64,000 nucleotides of DNA from Amycolatopsis nivea (GCF_004522235.1 NZ_SDLT01000008.1:159916-223915); one strand, 5' to 3'; positions 49,262 to 57,328 are shown, counted from the stretch's first letter. The notes: a model not told the origin generated them from the letters alone. Made by a program: numbers and translations.

Positions 49262-49906
49262 GTGCCGAGAGTCGCCGAAAACCGGGCGCCGGCCACGCCG
49301 AGTTCGCCCGCGCAGCAGGAGCGCTACCGCCGCATCCTGCGAGCGGCCGCGGACCACGGCGCCGAGCACGGCCTCGACCGGATCCAGATGCTCGACGTCG
49401 CCCGCGACGCCGGCGTCGCCATCGCCACGCTCTACCGGTACTTCCCGTCCAAGACGGTCCTGTTCACCGCGCTGCTGCACAGCCAGGTCGAGCAGCTGGA
49501 CCGCAACAGCGTCCCGGTCGAGCCCGGCCAGGAACCGGCTGAGGCGGTCGCGCGCGTGCTGGTCGACGCCGCCCGCCGCCTGCTGGAACGGCCGCGGCTC
49601 GCGCAGGCGATGCTGCAGTCGAACAACGCGACCGTCGCGGGGGAGTCGCCGAACATGGCCGCGACGGTCGAGTTCGCCGACCTGATCCTGCGCGTCGCCG
49701 GGGTGGCCGAGGCGAGCGAGCACGACCGCCGTCTGGTCCGGCTGATCGAGCAGACCTGGTACGGCGTGCTGACCTCCCAGCTGAACGGGCACATCACCGC
49801 CGAGGAGGCGGAGGCGGACACGGTGCTGGCTTGCCGGTTGCTGCTGGCGGGGCTGGGCGGGCCGGGTTCTCCCGGTGACCGGGATGGGACCGCCGCGCCG
49901 GGCTGA
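49262..49906 (+). CDS. TetR-family regulator (KstR-like)
   Basis: A 214-aa regulator: HTH near 15-65 (AQQERYRRILRAAADHGAEHGLDRIQMLDVARDAGVAIATLYRYFPSKTVLFTALL), with the ATLYRYFPSK recognition helix also found in KstR, and a C-terminal domain with LIEQTWYGVLTSQLNGHITAEEAEADTVLACRLLL. GTG 49262 has GGAGGAG 5 nt upstream. It starts before the SDR-thioesterase-SDR-amidase series, and its 3' end contains the operator of that operon. It is the second candidate regulator of the steroid block. Confidence 0.8.
   Translation: MPRVAENRAPATPSSPAQQERYRRILRAAADHGAEHGLDRIQMLDVARDAGVAIATLYRYFPSKTVLFTALLHSQVEQLDRNSVPVEPGQEPAEAVARVLVDAARRLLERPRLAQAMLQSNNATVAGESPNMAATVEFADLILRVAGVAEASEHDRRLVRLIEQTWYGVLTSQLNGHITAEEAEADTVLACRLLLAGLGGPGSPGDRDGTAAPG
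49870..49884. promoter_or_regulatory. perfect TCCCGGTnACCGGGA operator inside the 3' end of the TetR gene
   Basis: TCCCGGTGACCGGGA, the only exact copy. Centre 49877 is 39.5 bp upstream of the centre of TAGCGT (49914-49919), followed by the SDR gene at 49957. The site encodes part of the C-terminal tail of the TetR protein. Confidence 0.75.
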
Positions 49907-49956
49907 GTCCTCGTAGCGTCGGGGCCGTTCCCGGAACCCCACCTCAGGAGGCCCTC

Positions 49957-50730
49957 ATGCCGCGCACCGTCGTCGTCACCGGAGCGAGTTCGGGGATCGG
50001 GGCGGCGCTCAGCGGTCTCCTCGCCGAACGCGGCGACCGGGTCCTCGGCGTCGACCTCGCGGGCAGCGACGTGGACGCGGACCTTTCGACCCCGCACGGT
50101 CGCGCCGCTGCCGCCGAGGAGGTCGGCAAGCGCACCGGGCCGGTGGACGCCGTGGTGACCTGCGCCGGCACGTCGAATCCCGGCGAAGCCATGGTCACGG
50201 TGAACTACTTCGGCAGCACCGAGTTCATCGAAGCCCTGCAGCCGCTGCTCGCGAAATCCGAGGCGCCGCGGGTCGTGCTGGTCGGCTCGATCTCCGGGAC
50301 CCAGCCGAACGACCCCGCCGTGGTCGACGCCTGCCTGCGCGGCGACGAGCAAGCCGCGCTGACCGCCGCCCGCGCGGCGATCGCGGACAATCGCGCGCTC
50401 CAGCTGTACCCGTCCTCGAAGTCCGCGATCGCGCAATGGGCGCGCCGGACGTCGGTTTCGCCCGGCTGGGCCGACGCGGGAATCGCGGTCAACGTGGTCG
50501 CGCCCGGCGTGGTCCGGACGCCGATGACCGACGGGCTTTTCGCCGACCCGCAGATGAAAGCCGTGATGGACAAAGCAGTCCCGATGCCGCTGCACGGTTA
50601 TGCAGCTGCGGAAGACGTCGCGCGCGTCCTCGCGTACTTCGCCGACGCCGCGACCACGCACATCACCGGCCAGGTCGTCTACGTCGACGGCGGCGCTGAG
50701 GCGACCCTCCGCCCGGCGGCGCACTACTGA
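49957..50730 (+). CDS. SDR, 3-alpha-hydroxysteroid dehydrogenase-like
   Basis: A 257-aa SDR: VVVTGASSGIGAAL at the N-terminus, VDLAGSDVDADLSTPHGRAAA, VTVNYFGSTEFIEAL, a YPSSKSAIAQWARR catalytic Tyr-x3-Lys motif, and a late VYVDGGAEATLRPAAHY. The unusual middle (no NNAG but CAGTSN, and VNYFG) and the end match 3-alpha-HSD/HsdA-type enzymes. It would oxidise 3-alpha-hydroxysteroids to 3-ketosteroids, feeding KstD. ATG 49957 follows CAGGAGG. It overlaps the thioesterase gene by 1 bp. Confidence 0.82.
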   Translation: MPRTVVVTGASSGIGAALSGLLAERGDRVLGVDLAGSDVDADLSTPHGRAAAAEEVGKRTGPVDAVVTCAGTSNPGEAMVTVNYFGSTEFIEALQPLLAKSEAPRVVLVGSISGTQPNDPAVVDACLRGDEQAALTAARAAIADNRALQLYPSSKSAIAQWARRTSVSPGWADAGIAVNVVAPGVVRTPMTDGLFADPQMKAVMDKAVPMPLHGYAAAEDVARVLAYFADAATTHITGQVVYVDGGAEATLRPAAHY

Positions 50731-51374
50731 TGACGACTTACGCCGAGAACGTCCCGTTGTCGCCCGTTCCGAACGACGACGGCATCGACGCTGCCGTCGC
50801 GGCGGCCCGCCGGGTGGTCAGCGCGCTCCTGCACGCGGGTGCGGACAGCACCGCGCCGATGACCGAGATCGCCCGCGAACTCGACCGGATCGCCGACCAG
50901 CTCGAAGAACACGCGCCGGAGCGGCAAGACCGGTTCGTCGGAATGTGGGCCGGACGACCGCGCCACGATCCCGTTACCGGCCCGGAAAACGCGCTCGCGC
51001 CGCCGCTGCGCCTGCACGGTTTGCCGGACGGCTCGGTCACCGGAACCGTGACGCTCGGCCTGCCTTATCAGGGTCCGCCGGGCTGCGTGCACGGCGGGAT
51101 TTCCGCGCTGCTGCTGGATCACGCGCTCGGCGTCGCCAACAGCTGGGGGCCCGGGCCGGACGGGATGACCGGCACGCTCAGCGTCCGCTACCACCGGACG
51201 ACCCCGCTGTTCGAGGAACTGACGATTCGCGCGCGGCAGCAATCCAGCGAGGGCCGCCGGATCCACACCACCGGCGAAATTCTCGCCGGCGGCCAGGTTT
51301 GCGTTTCCGCCGACGGCATTTTCGTGGCGAAACACGTCGCGCGACCGGTTGCCCCAGACGAAGGAGGCCGATGA
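50730..51374 (+). CDS. PaaI-type hotdog-fold thioesterase
   Basis: A 214-aa protein with a C-terminal PaaI/4HBT domain (GPPGCVHGGISALLLDHALGVANSW, GTLSVRYHRTTPLFEELTIRA). The N-terminal 90 residues are helical (DDGIDAAVAAARRVVSALLHAG) and of unclear function. It probably hydrolyses an acyl-CoA formed during steroid or aromatic breakdown. It overlaps the upstream SDR by 1 bp and the downstream SDR by 4 bp. Confidence 0.82.
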   Translation: MTTYAENVPLSPVPNDDGIDAAVAAARRVVSALLHAGADSTAPMTEIARELDRIADQLEEHAPERQDRFVGMWAGRPRHDPVTGPENALAPPLRLHGLPDGSVTGTVTLGLPYQGPPGCVHGGISALLLDHALGVANSWGPGPDGMTGTLSVRYHRTTPLFEELTIRARQQSSEGRRIHTTGEILAGGQVCVSADGIFVAKHVARPVAPDEGGR

Positions 51375-52132
51375 ACACGCTCGCGGGCCGGGTGGCCCTG
51401 GTGACGGGTGCCGGACAAGGCGTCGGGCAAGGAATCGCGCTGGCGCTGGCAGGGGAGGGGGCGTCGGTCGCGGTTCTCGGGCGTACGCGCGGCAAACTCG
51501 ACGAGACCTGTCGCCTCGTGCGTGAGCGGGGAGGTTCCGCGGAGCCGTTCGAGTGCGATGTCGCGGATACTACGGCTATTCCCGGCGTTGTCGACGAGGT
51601 TGTTGCGCGGTTCGGCCGGCTGGACATTCTGGTCAACAATGCGTACTCCGGCGCTTTCAGTCCATTGCTAAAAATGAGCGACGAGGATTTCGCGCGCGGT
51701 TTCGAGACCGGCCCGTTCGCGGCTTTCGCGTTCATGAAAGCTGCACACCCGCATTTGAAGGCGACCGGTGACGGTTCGATCGTCAACCTGGTCACATCAG
51801 CGATGGTACGTTGGGATCCCACCACCTACGGTGCTTACGCCGCAGCGAAACAAGCCTTGCGCTCGCTGTCGCGCACTGCCGCAGTGGAGTGGGCGCGCGA
51901 CGGGATCCGAGTCAACGCGATCGCGCCGCACGCGTTGTCGCCCGGGTTGAAATGGTGGACCGAGCACAATCCCGAAGAGGCCGAAAAATTCGTCGCGACC
52001 ATTCCGATGGGCCGGATCGGGGAATGCGAGGAGGACATCGGCCGCGCCGTCGTCGCGCTGGTCGGCTCCGACCTGCGCTACCTGACCGGAGCCACCGTGC
52101 CGCTCGACGGCGGCCAAGCCTTCTTCGGCTGA
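51371..52132 (+). CDS. short-chain dehydrogenase/reductase
   Basis: A 253-aa classical SDR: VALVTGAGQGVGQGIALALAGEGASVAVLGR, VNNAYSGAFSPLLKMS, catalytic YAAAKQALRSLSR and a late LTGATVPLDGGQAFFG. ATG 51371 follows AAGGAGG and overlaps the thioesterase stop by 4 bp. The VNNAY motif replaces the usual NNAG. In this operon it probably oxidises a steroid hydroxyl or a hydroxyacyl-CoA; the exact substrate is not evident. Confidence 0.82.
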   Translation: MNTLAGRVALVTGAGQGVGQGIALALAGEGASVAVLGRTRGKLDETCRLVRERGGSAEPFECDVADTTAIPGVVDEVVARFGRLDILVNNAYSGAFSPLLKMSDEDFARGFETGPFAAFAFMKAAHPHLKATGDGSIVNLVTSAMVRWDPTTYGAYAAAKQALRSLSRTAAVEWARDGIRVNAIAPHALSPGLKWWTEHNPEEAEKFVATIPMGRIGECEEDIGRAVVALVGSDLRYLTGATVPLDGGQAFFG

Positions 52133-52154
52133 GCCCTTCTGAGGAGACCTCGCT

Positions 52155-53549
52155 GTGTCCACCCTTTCAGCCCTCGACACCGCCGCCGCCATCCGCCGCG
52201 GCGACCTGTCCGCCCGGGAAGCCGCCGAGCAAGCGATCGTCCGCATCGAGGAGGCGAATCCGCAGCTCAACGCCGTCGTCGGCCGTCGCTTCGAAGCCGC
52301 GCTCGCGGAAATCGACGCCGGACTCCCGGACGGCCCGCTCACCGGAGTCCCGTTCCTGGTCAAGGATCTCGGTGCCGAAATCGCCGGTCTCCCCGCGACC
52401 CAGGGCAGCGCGCTCTTCGCCTCTGCGGTGTCCACAGTGGACAGCGAACTGATCGGCCGCTACAAACGCGCCGGTCTGGTCATCCTCGGCACCACCAACA
52501 CCCCGGAGTTCGGCCTCAACGCCAGCACCGAACCGCAACTGCACGGCCCCACCCGCAACCCGCACGACCCGTCCCGCTCACCCGGCGGCTCCAGCGGCGG
52601 TTCCGCAGCCGCCGTCGCCGCGGGCCTGGTCCCCGCCGCCCACGCAACCGACGGCGGCGGCTCGATCCGGATCCCGTCAGCCATGTGCGGTTTGGTCGGC
52701 CTGAAACCGAGCCGCGGCCGCACCACCGGCGCCCCCGACTCCGGCACCCTCGCCGCCCCGGTCTCCGTCGCCCACGCGGTGACCACGACTGTCCGTGACA
52801 GCGCAGCCCTGCTGGACGCGATCGCCGGACCACTCCCGGGTGAAGCCTTCGCCGCCCCGACGTCTCCCGGCACCTTCCTCGACGCGACCCGCCGCACCCC
52901 CGGCCGCCTCCGCATCGGCCTGGCCACCCAAGCCCGAACCGGCGTCGACCCGCATCCGGCGTGTCTCGCCGCGGTGCAGCAGACGGCGAAACTGTGCGAG
53001 GAACTAGGCCATCACGTCGAGGAAACCGTGGCCCCGTTCGACTTCCCGGAAGTCCGCACGACCGGCGGAGTGCTGATGGGCGCGGACCTGGTGGTGATCG
53101 TCGAAGACCGGCTGGCCGCCCTGGGCCGCGAACTCCGGCCGGGCGATGTCGAGCCGTTCACTGAGCTGCTGCTGGACCACTACCGGGGCTTGACCGCCAA
53201 CCAACTCCACCGCGCACTGCGACGGGCCCAGGAGATCGGGTGGGAGGTCGGGCAGGTCTTCACCTCCTACGACGTGCTGCTCACGCCGACGTTGCCGCTT
53301 CCGACTCCGCCGCTGGGCTTGCTGGACACGACGGATCCCGCGTCGATCTATGAGCACGCGGCTGGGTTCTCGGCGTGGACCAGCGTTTTCAACGTGACCG
53401 GAATGCCTGCGATCTCACTCCCACTCGGGAGCGACGATGACGGCTTGCCGTTGGGGGTGCAGTTCGCGGCGGACCTGGGGCAGGAGGGGTTGTTGCTGTC
53501 GCTGGCGGCGCAGCTGGAGGAAGCGGCTCCCTGGCCGGTCCCTCAGTAG
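52155..53549 (+). CDS. amidase (amidase signature family)
   Basis: A 464-aa amidase signature enzyme with the Ser-cisSer-Lys triad: Lys70 in FLVKDLG, the cis-Ser loop at 142-150 (SPGGSSGGS) and nucleophile Ser170 in TDGGGSIRIPS. It cleaves an amide, possibly also an ester; the substrate is unknown. It starts with GTG 52155, 22 bp after the SDR stop, and ends 7 bp inside the convergent small membrane gene. An amidase is not a usual member of steroid operons; bile-acid conjugates or other amides are conceivable substrates. Confidence 0.85.
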   Translation: MSTLSALDTAAAIRRGDLSAREAAEQAIVRIEEANPQLNAVVGRRFEAALAEIDAGLPDGPLTGVPFLVKDLGAEIAGLPATQGSALFASAVSTVDSELIGRYKRAGLVILGTTNTPEFGLNASTEPQLHGPTRNPHDPSRSPGGSSGGSAAAVAAGLVPAAHATDGGGSIRIPSAMCGLVGLKPSRGRTTGAPDSGTLAAPVSVAHAVTTTVRDSAALLDAIAGPLPGEAFAAPTSPGTFLDATRRTPGRLRIGLATQARTGVDPHPACLAAVQQTAKLCEELGHHVEETVAPFDFPEVRTTGGVLMGADLVVIVEDRLAALGRELRPGDVEPFTELLLDHYRGLTANQLHRALRRAQEIGWEVGQVFTSYDVLLTPTLPLPTPPLGLLDTTDPASIYEHAAGFSAWTSVFNVTGMPAISLPLGSDDDGLPLGVQFAADLGQEGLLLSLAAQLEEAAPWPVPQ

Positions 53550-53818
53550 CGGTATGCGGGCGACGCACTACTCAGCAGCTGCGCCGTGATGACGATGATC
53601 CCGATCGAGGTCACGATCGCCCACATCACGACAATGGTGGCGATGACCAGCGCGTGCCGTCGGATCGCCGCGAGCTGGCCCAGGATCTCCAGGTTGATCC
53701 GGTTCGCGTAGTCCGTCGGCCCGTCCGTTTCGGACGCTTCCTTGAGCCGCTCGGCGATCGCGACGGGTCCGGTGAACGCGTCGGGGTGATAGCGGGGACG
53801 CGGCTTGAAATCGGTCAT
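53543..53818 (-). CDS. small single-helix membrane protein
   Basis: A 91-aa protein with a soluble N-terminal half (TDFKPRPRYHPDAFTGPVAIAERLKEASETDGPTDYANRI) and one C-terminal transmembrane helix (ALVIATIVVMWAIVTSIGIIVI). There is no recognisable domain. I chose ATG 53818 (the GGAGGAG upstream fits); a longer start would add an arginine/proline-rich stretch. Its 3' end overlaps the amidase stop by 7 bp. Function unknown. Confidence 0.6.
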   Translation of the reverse strand: MTDFKPRPRYHPDAFTGPVAIAERLKEASETDGPTDYANRINLEILGQLAAIRRHALVIATIVVMWAIVTSIGIIVITAQLLSSASPAYRY

Positions 53819-53900
53819 GGGCGGTTTCTCCTCCGGTGAGGCATGAAGAGAAGTCGCCGGGCCCGGCCGCGGCGTTACCGCACTCAAGAGCCCGCCGCTC

Positions 53901-53915
53901 TCCCGGTCACCGAGA
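53901..53915. promoter_or_regulatory. TCCCGGTnACCGGGA-type operator upstream of the old yellow enzyme gene
   Basis: TCCCGGTCACCGAGA (one mismatch). Centre 53908 is 40.5 bp upstream of the centre of TACCGT (53946-53951), which lies 7 bp before GTG 53958, so the mRNA is probably leaderless. Confidence 0.65.
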
Positions 53916-53957
53916 TCGTGGGAGCGGGCCGCACCCTCCGTTTCCTACCGTGGCAGG

Positions 53958-55190
53958 GTGACTTCCACGACCACCACCCCGCCCGATCCGCTGGCTCCTG
54001 CCCGGCTCGGGCCGGTGCAGTTGCGCAATCGCGTTGTCAAGGCGGCGACCTACGAGGGGCTCAGCCATCACGGCCGGGTCACCCGGGATCTGGTCGATTT
54101 CCACGTCGGCTACGCGAAGGGCGGCGTCGGGATGACGACGGTCGCCTACTGCGCGGTCGCCAAGGAAGGCCGCACCGACCGGCATCAGATCTACTGGACC
54201 GACGAATCCCTCCCTGGACTGCGCGTGCTCACCGACGCGGTGCACGCCGAGGGCGCGGCGGTCTCGGCGCAGATCGGGCACGGCGGGCCGGTCGCGAATC
54301 CGAAGGGGAACGGGCTGCCCGCGCTCGCGCCGAGCCGGTACTTCCACAAGACGACGCTCAGTTTCGCCCAGGAAATCGACCACGCGGGCATCGAACGCGT
54401 CAAACGCGCCCACGCCGACGCGGCCCTGCGCGCCATCGAGTGCGGCTTCGACGCGATCGAGGTCCACTTAGGACACAACTACCTGATCAGTTCCTTCTTG
54501 AGCCCGAAACTCAACCATCGCAACGACGAATACGGCGGCTCGCTGGAAAACCGCGCCCGGCTCGCGCGCGACACGATGCGTGCGGTGCGCGACGCCGTCG
54601 GCGACCGGATCGCGGTGATCGTGAAAATGAACATGGACGACGGCGCACCCGGCGGCTTCTGGCTCGACGAAGCCATCCCGGTGACGCAATGGCTCGAAGC
54701 CGACGGCACCTGCGACGCGCTCGAAATGACCGCCGGATCGTCGCTGCTCAACCCGATGTACCTCTTCAAAGGGGACGCGCCGGTCCGCGAGTTCGCGGCG
54801 GTGATGCCGCAGCCGCTGAAATTGGGCGTGCAGGCGGTCGGGAAGCATTTCATTCGCGAATATCCTTACCGGGACGCGTTTCTGCTCGAGGACGCGCGGC
54901 AGATCCGGGCGGCGGTGAAGCTGCCGATGGTGCTGCTCGGCGGGATCACCGACCGCGCGGCGATGGATTTGGCGATGCGGGAAGGGTTCCAGTACGTCGC
55001 GATGGGGCGGGCGTTGCTGCGCGAGCCGGATCTGGTGAACCGCATCGCTGCGGAGCCGGAGACGCCGTCGTTGTGCATCCACTGCAACAAGTGCATGCCG
55101 ACGAACTTCACCGGGACGCGGTGCGTGCTGGTGGACCGGACTACGACCCGGGGCGCGGACTGGGGACAGCCTGCGGGGTACGTGGGCTGA
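53958..55190 (+). CDS. NADH:flavin oxidoreductase, old yellow enzyme family
   Basis: A 410-aa FMN-binding TIM-barrel: LGPVQLRNRVVKAATYEGLS, QIGHGGPVANPKG, the FDAIEVHLGHNYLISSFLSPKLNHRNDEYGGSLENRARL core, and GRALLREPDLVNRI near the end. A cysteine cluster CIHCNKC near 372-378 resembles part of the larger Fe-S-containing OYE subgroup, but the protein stops at 410 residues. It would reduce enone double bonds, as in steroid ring A. GTG 53958 follows the predicted -10 by 7 bp, without a Shine-Dalgarno. Confidence 0.82.
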   Translation: MTSTTTTPPDPLAPARLGPVQLRNRVVKAATYEGLSHHGRVTRDLVDFHVGYAKGGVGMTTVAYCAVAKEGRTDRHQIYWTDESLPGLRVLTDAVHAEGAAVSAQIGHGGPVANPKGNGLPALAPSRYFHKTTLSFAQEIDHAGIERVKRAHADAALRAIECGFDAIEVHLGHNYLISSFLSPKLNHRNDEYGGSLENRARLARDTMRAVRDAVGDRIAVIVKMNMDDGAPGGFWLDEAIPVTQWLEADGTCDALEMTAGSSLLNPMYLFKGDAPVREFAAVMPQPLKLGVQAVGKHFIREYPYRDAFLLEDARQIRAAVKLPMVLLGGITDRAAMDLAMREGFQYVAMGRALLREPDLVNRIAAEPETPSLCIHCNKCMPTNFTGTRCVLVDRTTTRGADWGQPAGYVG

Positions 55191-55197
55191 GCGGTTC

Positions 55198-55237
55198 GTG
55201 AGTGTTCATACCGGTTCTAACCGGCATGAACACTCAC
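55198..55237. terminator. hairpin after the old yellow enzyme gene
   Basis: GTGAGTGTTCATACCGGTT (55198-55216) pairs with 55219-55237 with a single G-U pair. It starts 7 bp past the stop codon. Confidence 0.65.
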
Positions 55238-55663
55238 GAGGCACCGTTCGGGTTGCCGCCCGGCTGGTCGGCTGCGCGTGGGCCGGGCGGGGGTTGGCGG
55301 CTCGTGGGAGGGGCCGTGGTGGTGCGCGGGCTGGGCGAGTGGTGGCGGATGGGCGGAGTCGCGGTGCGGCCAGGACGGGGCCGCGATGGTGCGATGGCGG
55401 GGCCGACGCGGGGCGAGGGACGAATCCGTGGTGCGGCGAGGGCAGGGCTGTGGCGGGGTGAGGACGGTCTGTAACGGGGTGAAGGCGGGGCTGTGGCCGG
55501 GGCGAGGGCGGGCTGTGGGGGAGTGAAGACGGGGCTGTAGTGGGTGAGGACGGGTCGCGGTGAGGTGAAGGCGGGGCCGTGACGGGCCGAGGACGGGCAG
55601 CAGTGAGGCGAGGACGGGGCCGTGGTGGCGTGAGCCGAAGGGAGCCGGACCCGCCTCACCGCC
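55238..55663. other. 426-bp gene-free G-rich region
   Basis: There is no gene. The first 180 bp are G-rich without clear order; the rest is the 21-23 bp minisatellite. A minus-strand frame is open but encodes only a proline/serine-rich repeat peptide, as expected of repeats without stops. Confidence 0.65.
55417..55633. repeat. minisatellite: ten degenerate 21-23 bp units
   Basis: Units end at TGA or CGA: 55439, 55461, 55482, 55505, 55526, 55547, 55568, 55590, 55611 and 55633. Consensus is roughly RGACGGGGCTGTGGTGGGGTGA. The G-rich plus strand has runs of three to five G in most units and could form quadruplexes. Confidence 0.8.
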
Positions 55664-56488
55664 TCACGTTTGCCGTGGAAAGTTCGTGAACCCCTTCCGG
55701 TTCGTCCGCAAATACCATCCCGAAGCCGCGAGCGTCCCGCCGTCCACCGGGATCGTGTGGCCGGTTACGTAGGAAGCCGCGTCCGTCGTCAGGAACTCGA
55801 TCACCTTCGCGTACTCGTCCACGTGCCCGAACCGGCCCAGCGGCACCCAGGTTTCGATCGCGGCCGGGTCGTTGTCGCGCAGCATCGCGGCGGCGGGTGT
55901 CTGCTGGCTGTCCGCGAGGTCCGGCGCGATCGCGTTCACCCGCACGCCATGCCGCCCGACCTCGACGGCCAGGCTCTTCGTGAACGCCGAAACCCCGGCG
56001 TTGTAAGCGGAATACACCGCGTGTCCGGGGATGCCGCGAAACGCTTCCACCGTCGAATTGTTCACGATCACGCCGGAGCCCTGCGAGATCATGTGCGGCA
56101 GCACCCGGTGCGTGAGCTTGAAGACGTGCAGCAGGTTCAGTTCATGCAAGCGCGCCCACTGGTCCGGCGTGCTGTGCAGGAAATCCCGGGAAGCGGGGCG
56201 GAAATCGCCGACATTGTTGACCAGGACGTCGATCCGTCCGTCGCCCAGGCGCAGGGCCGCGGCGGTGACGGCCTCGACCGCCTCGTCCGTCACGATGTCG
56301 CCGATGACCGTTTCGCACGCGCCGCCGGCCGCCTCGATCTCGGCGCGCGCGGCGGCAGCGGCGGGGGCGTCGATGTCGTTCAGCACGACCAGGTCCCCGC
56401 GCGCGGCGAGGCGGCGGCTGGTCGCCCCGCCGATCCCCAGCGCGCCCCCGGTGACGATGCTGACTCGCCGGATTGCTTCCTGTGGCAT
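55664..56488 (-). CDS. SDR of the KstR2-type cluster
   Basis: A 274-aa SDR: VSIVTGGALGIGGATSRRLAARGDLVVLNDID, VNNVGDFRP, the catalytic YSAYNAGVSAF (Tyr-x3-Asn replacing Tyr-x3-Lys), and ITDAASYVTGHTIPVDGGTLAASGWYLRTNRKGF-like end. The Lys of the YxxxK motif appears to be Asn here, which is notable. It is divergent from the next SDR gene with a degenerate KstR2-type site between. Mycobacterial KstR2 clusters carry comparable SDRs for HIP degradation. Confidence 0.75.
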   Translation of the reverse strand: MPQEAIRRVSIVTGGALGIGGATSRRLAARGDLVVLNDIDAPAAAAARAEIEAAGGACETVIGDIVTDEAVEAVTAAALRLGDGRIDVLVNNVGDFRPASRDFLHSTPDQWARLHELNLLHVFKLTHRVLPHMISQGSGVIVNNSTVEAFRGIPGHAVYSAYNAGVSAFTKSLAVEVGRHGVRVNAIAPDLADSQQTPAAAMLRDNDPAAIETWVPLGRFGHVDEYAKVIEFLTTDAASYVTGHTIPVDGGTLAASGWYLRTNRKGFTNFPRQT

Positions 56489-56508
56489 GGAAAACCTCCT
56501 CGTCCTCA

Positions 56509-56522
56509 ACCTAGCATTTGTT
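56509..56522. promoter_or_regulatory. degenerate KstR2-type operator between divergent SDR genes
   Basis: The minus strand reads AACAAATGCTAGGT against the KstR2 pattern AnCAAGnnCTTGnT (8 of 10 fixed bases). It overlaps TAGCAT, the same -10-like hexamer found next to the strong site at 60.8 kb. Confidence 0.4.
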
Positions 56523-56557
56523 TGGTAAGCTGAGCGCTCCCGGCGAGAAGGAGCAGC

Positions 56558-57328
56558 ATGCCAGTCAGCTTCGACCTGACCGATCGCGTCGTCCTCGTCA
56601 CTGGCGGAGCGCGCGGAGTCGGCGACGGCATCGTGGCGACGTTCCTCGAAGCGGGTGCCGAGGTCGAGATCTGCGGACGCACGGAACCCGGGCAGCTGCG
56701 CGAGGCGGACGGCCGCAAGCCGCGGTTCACGCAGGTCGATGTGCGGGAGCCGGAGCAGGTCCGGCAGTGGCTGGAGGAGATCGGCGAGCGGCACGGACGG
56801 CTCGACGTCGTGGTCAACAACGCGGGCGGCGCGCCGTTCGCGCAGTTCGCCGAGGCGTCGCCGCGGTTTCACCGCAAGATCAACGAGCTCAACTTCCTGT
56901 CCGCGGCGTATGTCCTCCAGGCGGCGCATCCGATCCTGCGCGAGACGCCCGGGGCGTCGGCGGTGAACATCACGTCGATTTCGGCGCGGCGGCCCAGCCC
57001 GGGCACCGCGGTGTACGGCGCGGCGAAGGCGGCGCTGGAAAGTCTCACGACCAGCTTGGCGGTCGAGTGGGCTCCGCGGGTGCGGGTCAACGCGGTCAGC
57101 TGCGGATTGGTCGAGACGCCGGGTTCCGAGGACCACTACGGCGATCCGGCACAGCGCGACGCGGTCGCCCGGACGATCCCGCGCGGACAGTTCGCGTCGC
57201 CGGCCGAGGTCGGCCAAGCCTGTTTGCTGCTCGCGTCGCCGCTCGCGAGCCATGTCAGCGGAGCAGTGCTCAATGTGGACGGAGGCGGCGAATGGCCCGC
57301 TTTCCTCCAGCACACCCCGAACGCCTGA
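56558..57328 (+). CDS. SDR of the KstR2-type cluster
   Basis: A 256-aa SDR with VVLVTGGARGVGDGIVATFLEAGAEVEICGR, VNNAGGAPFAQFAEASP, the ITSISARRPSPGTAVYGAAKAALESL active site (Ser, Tyr-x3-Lys intact) and HVSGAVLNVDGGGEWPAFL. It resembles the SDRs next to fadA6/ipdAB in mycobacterial KstR2 regulons. The following thiolase starts 13 bp later with an AGGAGG, so they are one operon. It probably oxidises a ring C/D hydroxyl of a HIP-CoA intermediate. Confidence 0.8.
   Translation: MPVSFDLTDRVVLVTGGARGVGDGIVATFLEAGAEVEICGRTEPGQLREADGRKPRFTQVDVREPEQVRQWLEEIGERHGRLDVVVNNAGGAPFAQFAEASPRFHRKINELNFLSAAYVLQAAHPILRETPGASAVNITSISARRPSPGTAVYGAAKAALESLTTSLAVEWAPRVRVNAVSCGLVETPGSEDHYGDPAQRDAVARTIPRGQFASPAEVGQACLLLASPLASHVSGAVLNVDGGGEWPAFLQHTPNA

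Noticed and set aside
55417..55633. CRISPR array
   Set aside because: The units are adjacent with no spacers, and repeat length and degeneracy do not fit. No cas gene is present.
55234..55659. A minus-strand 141-codon frame with SPRH/PPSP repeats
   Set aside because: It simply reads through the minisatellite; repeat length and codon pattern explain it, and there is no ribosome site.
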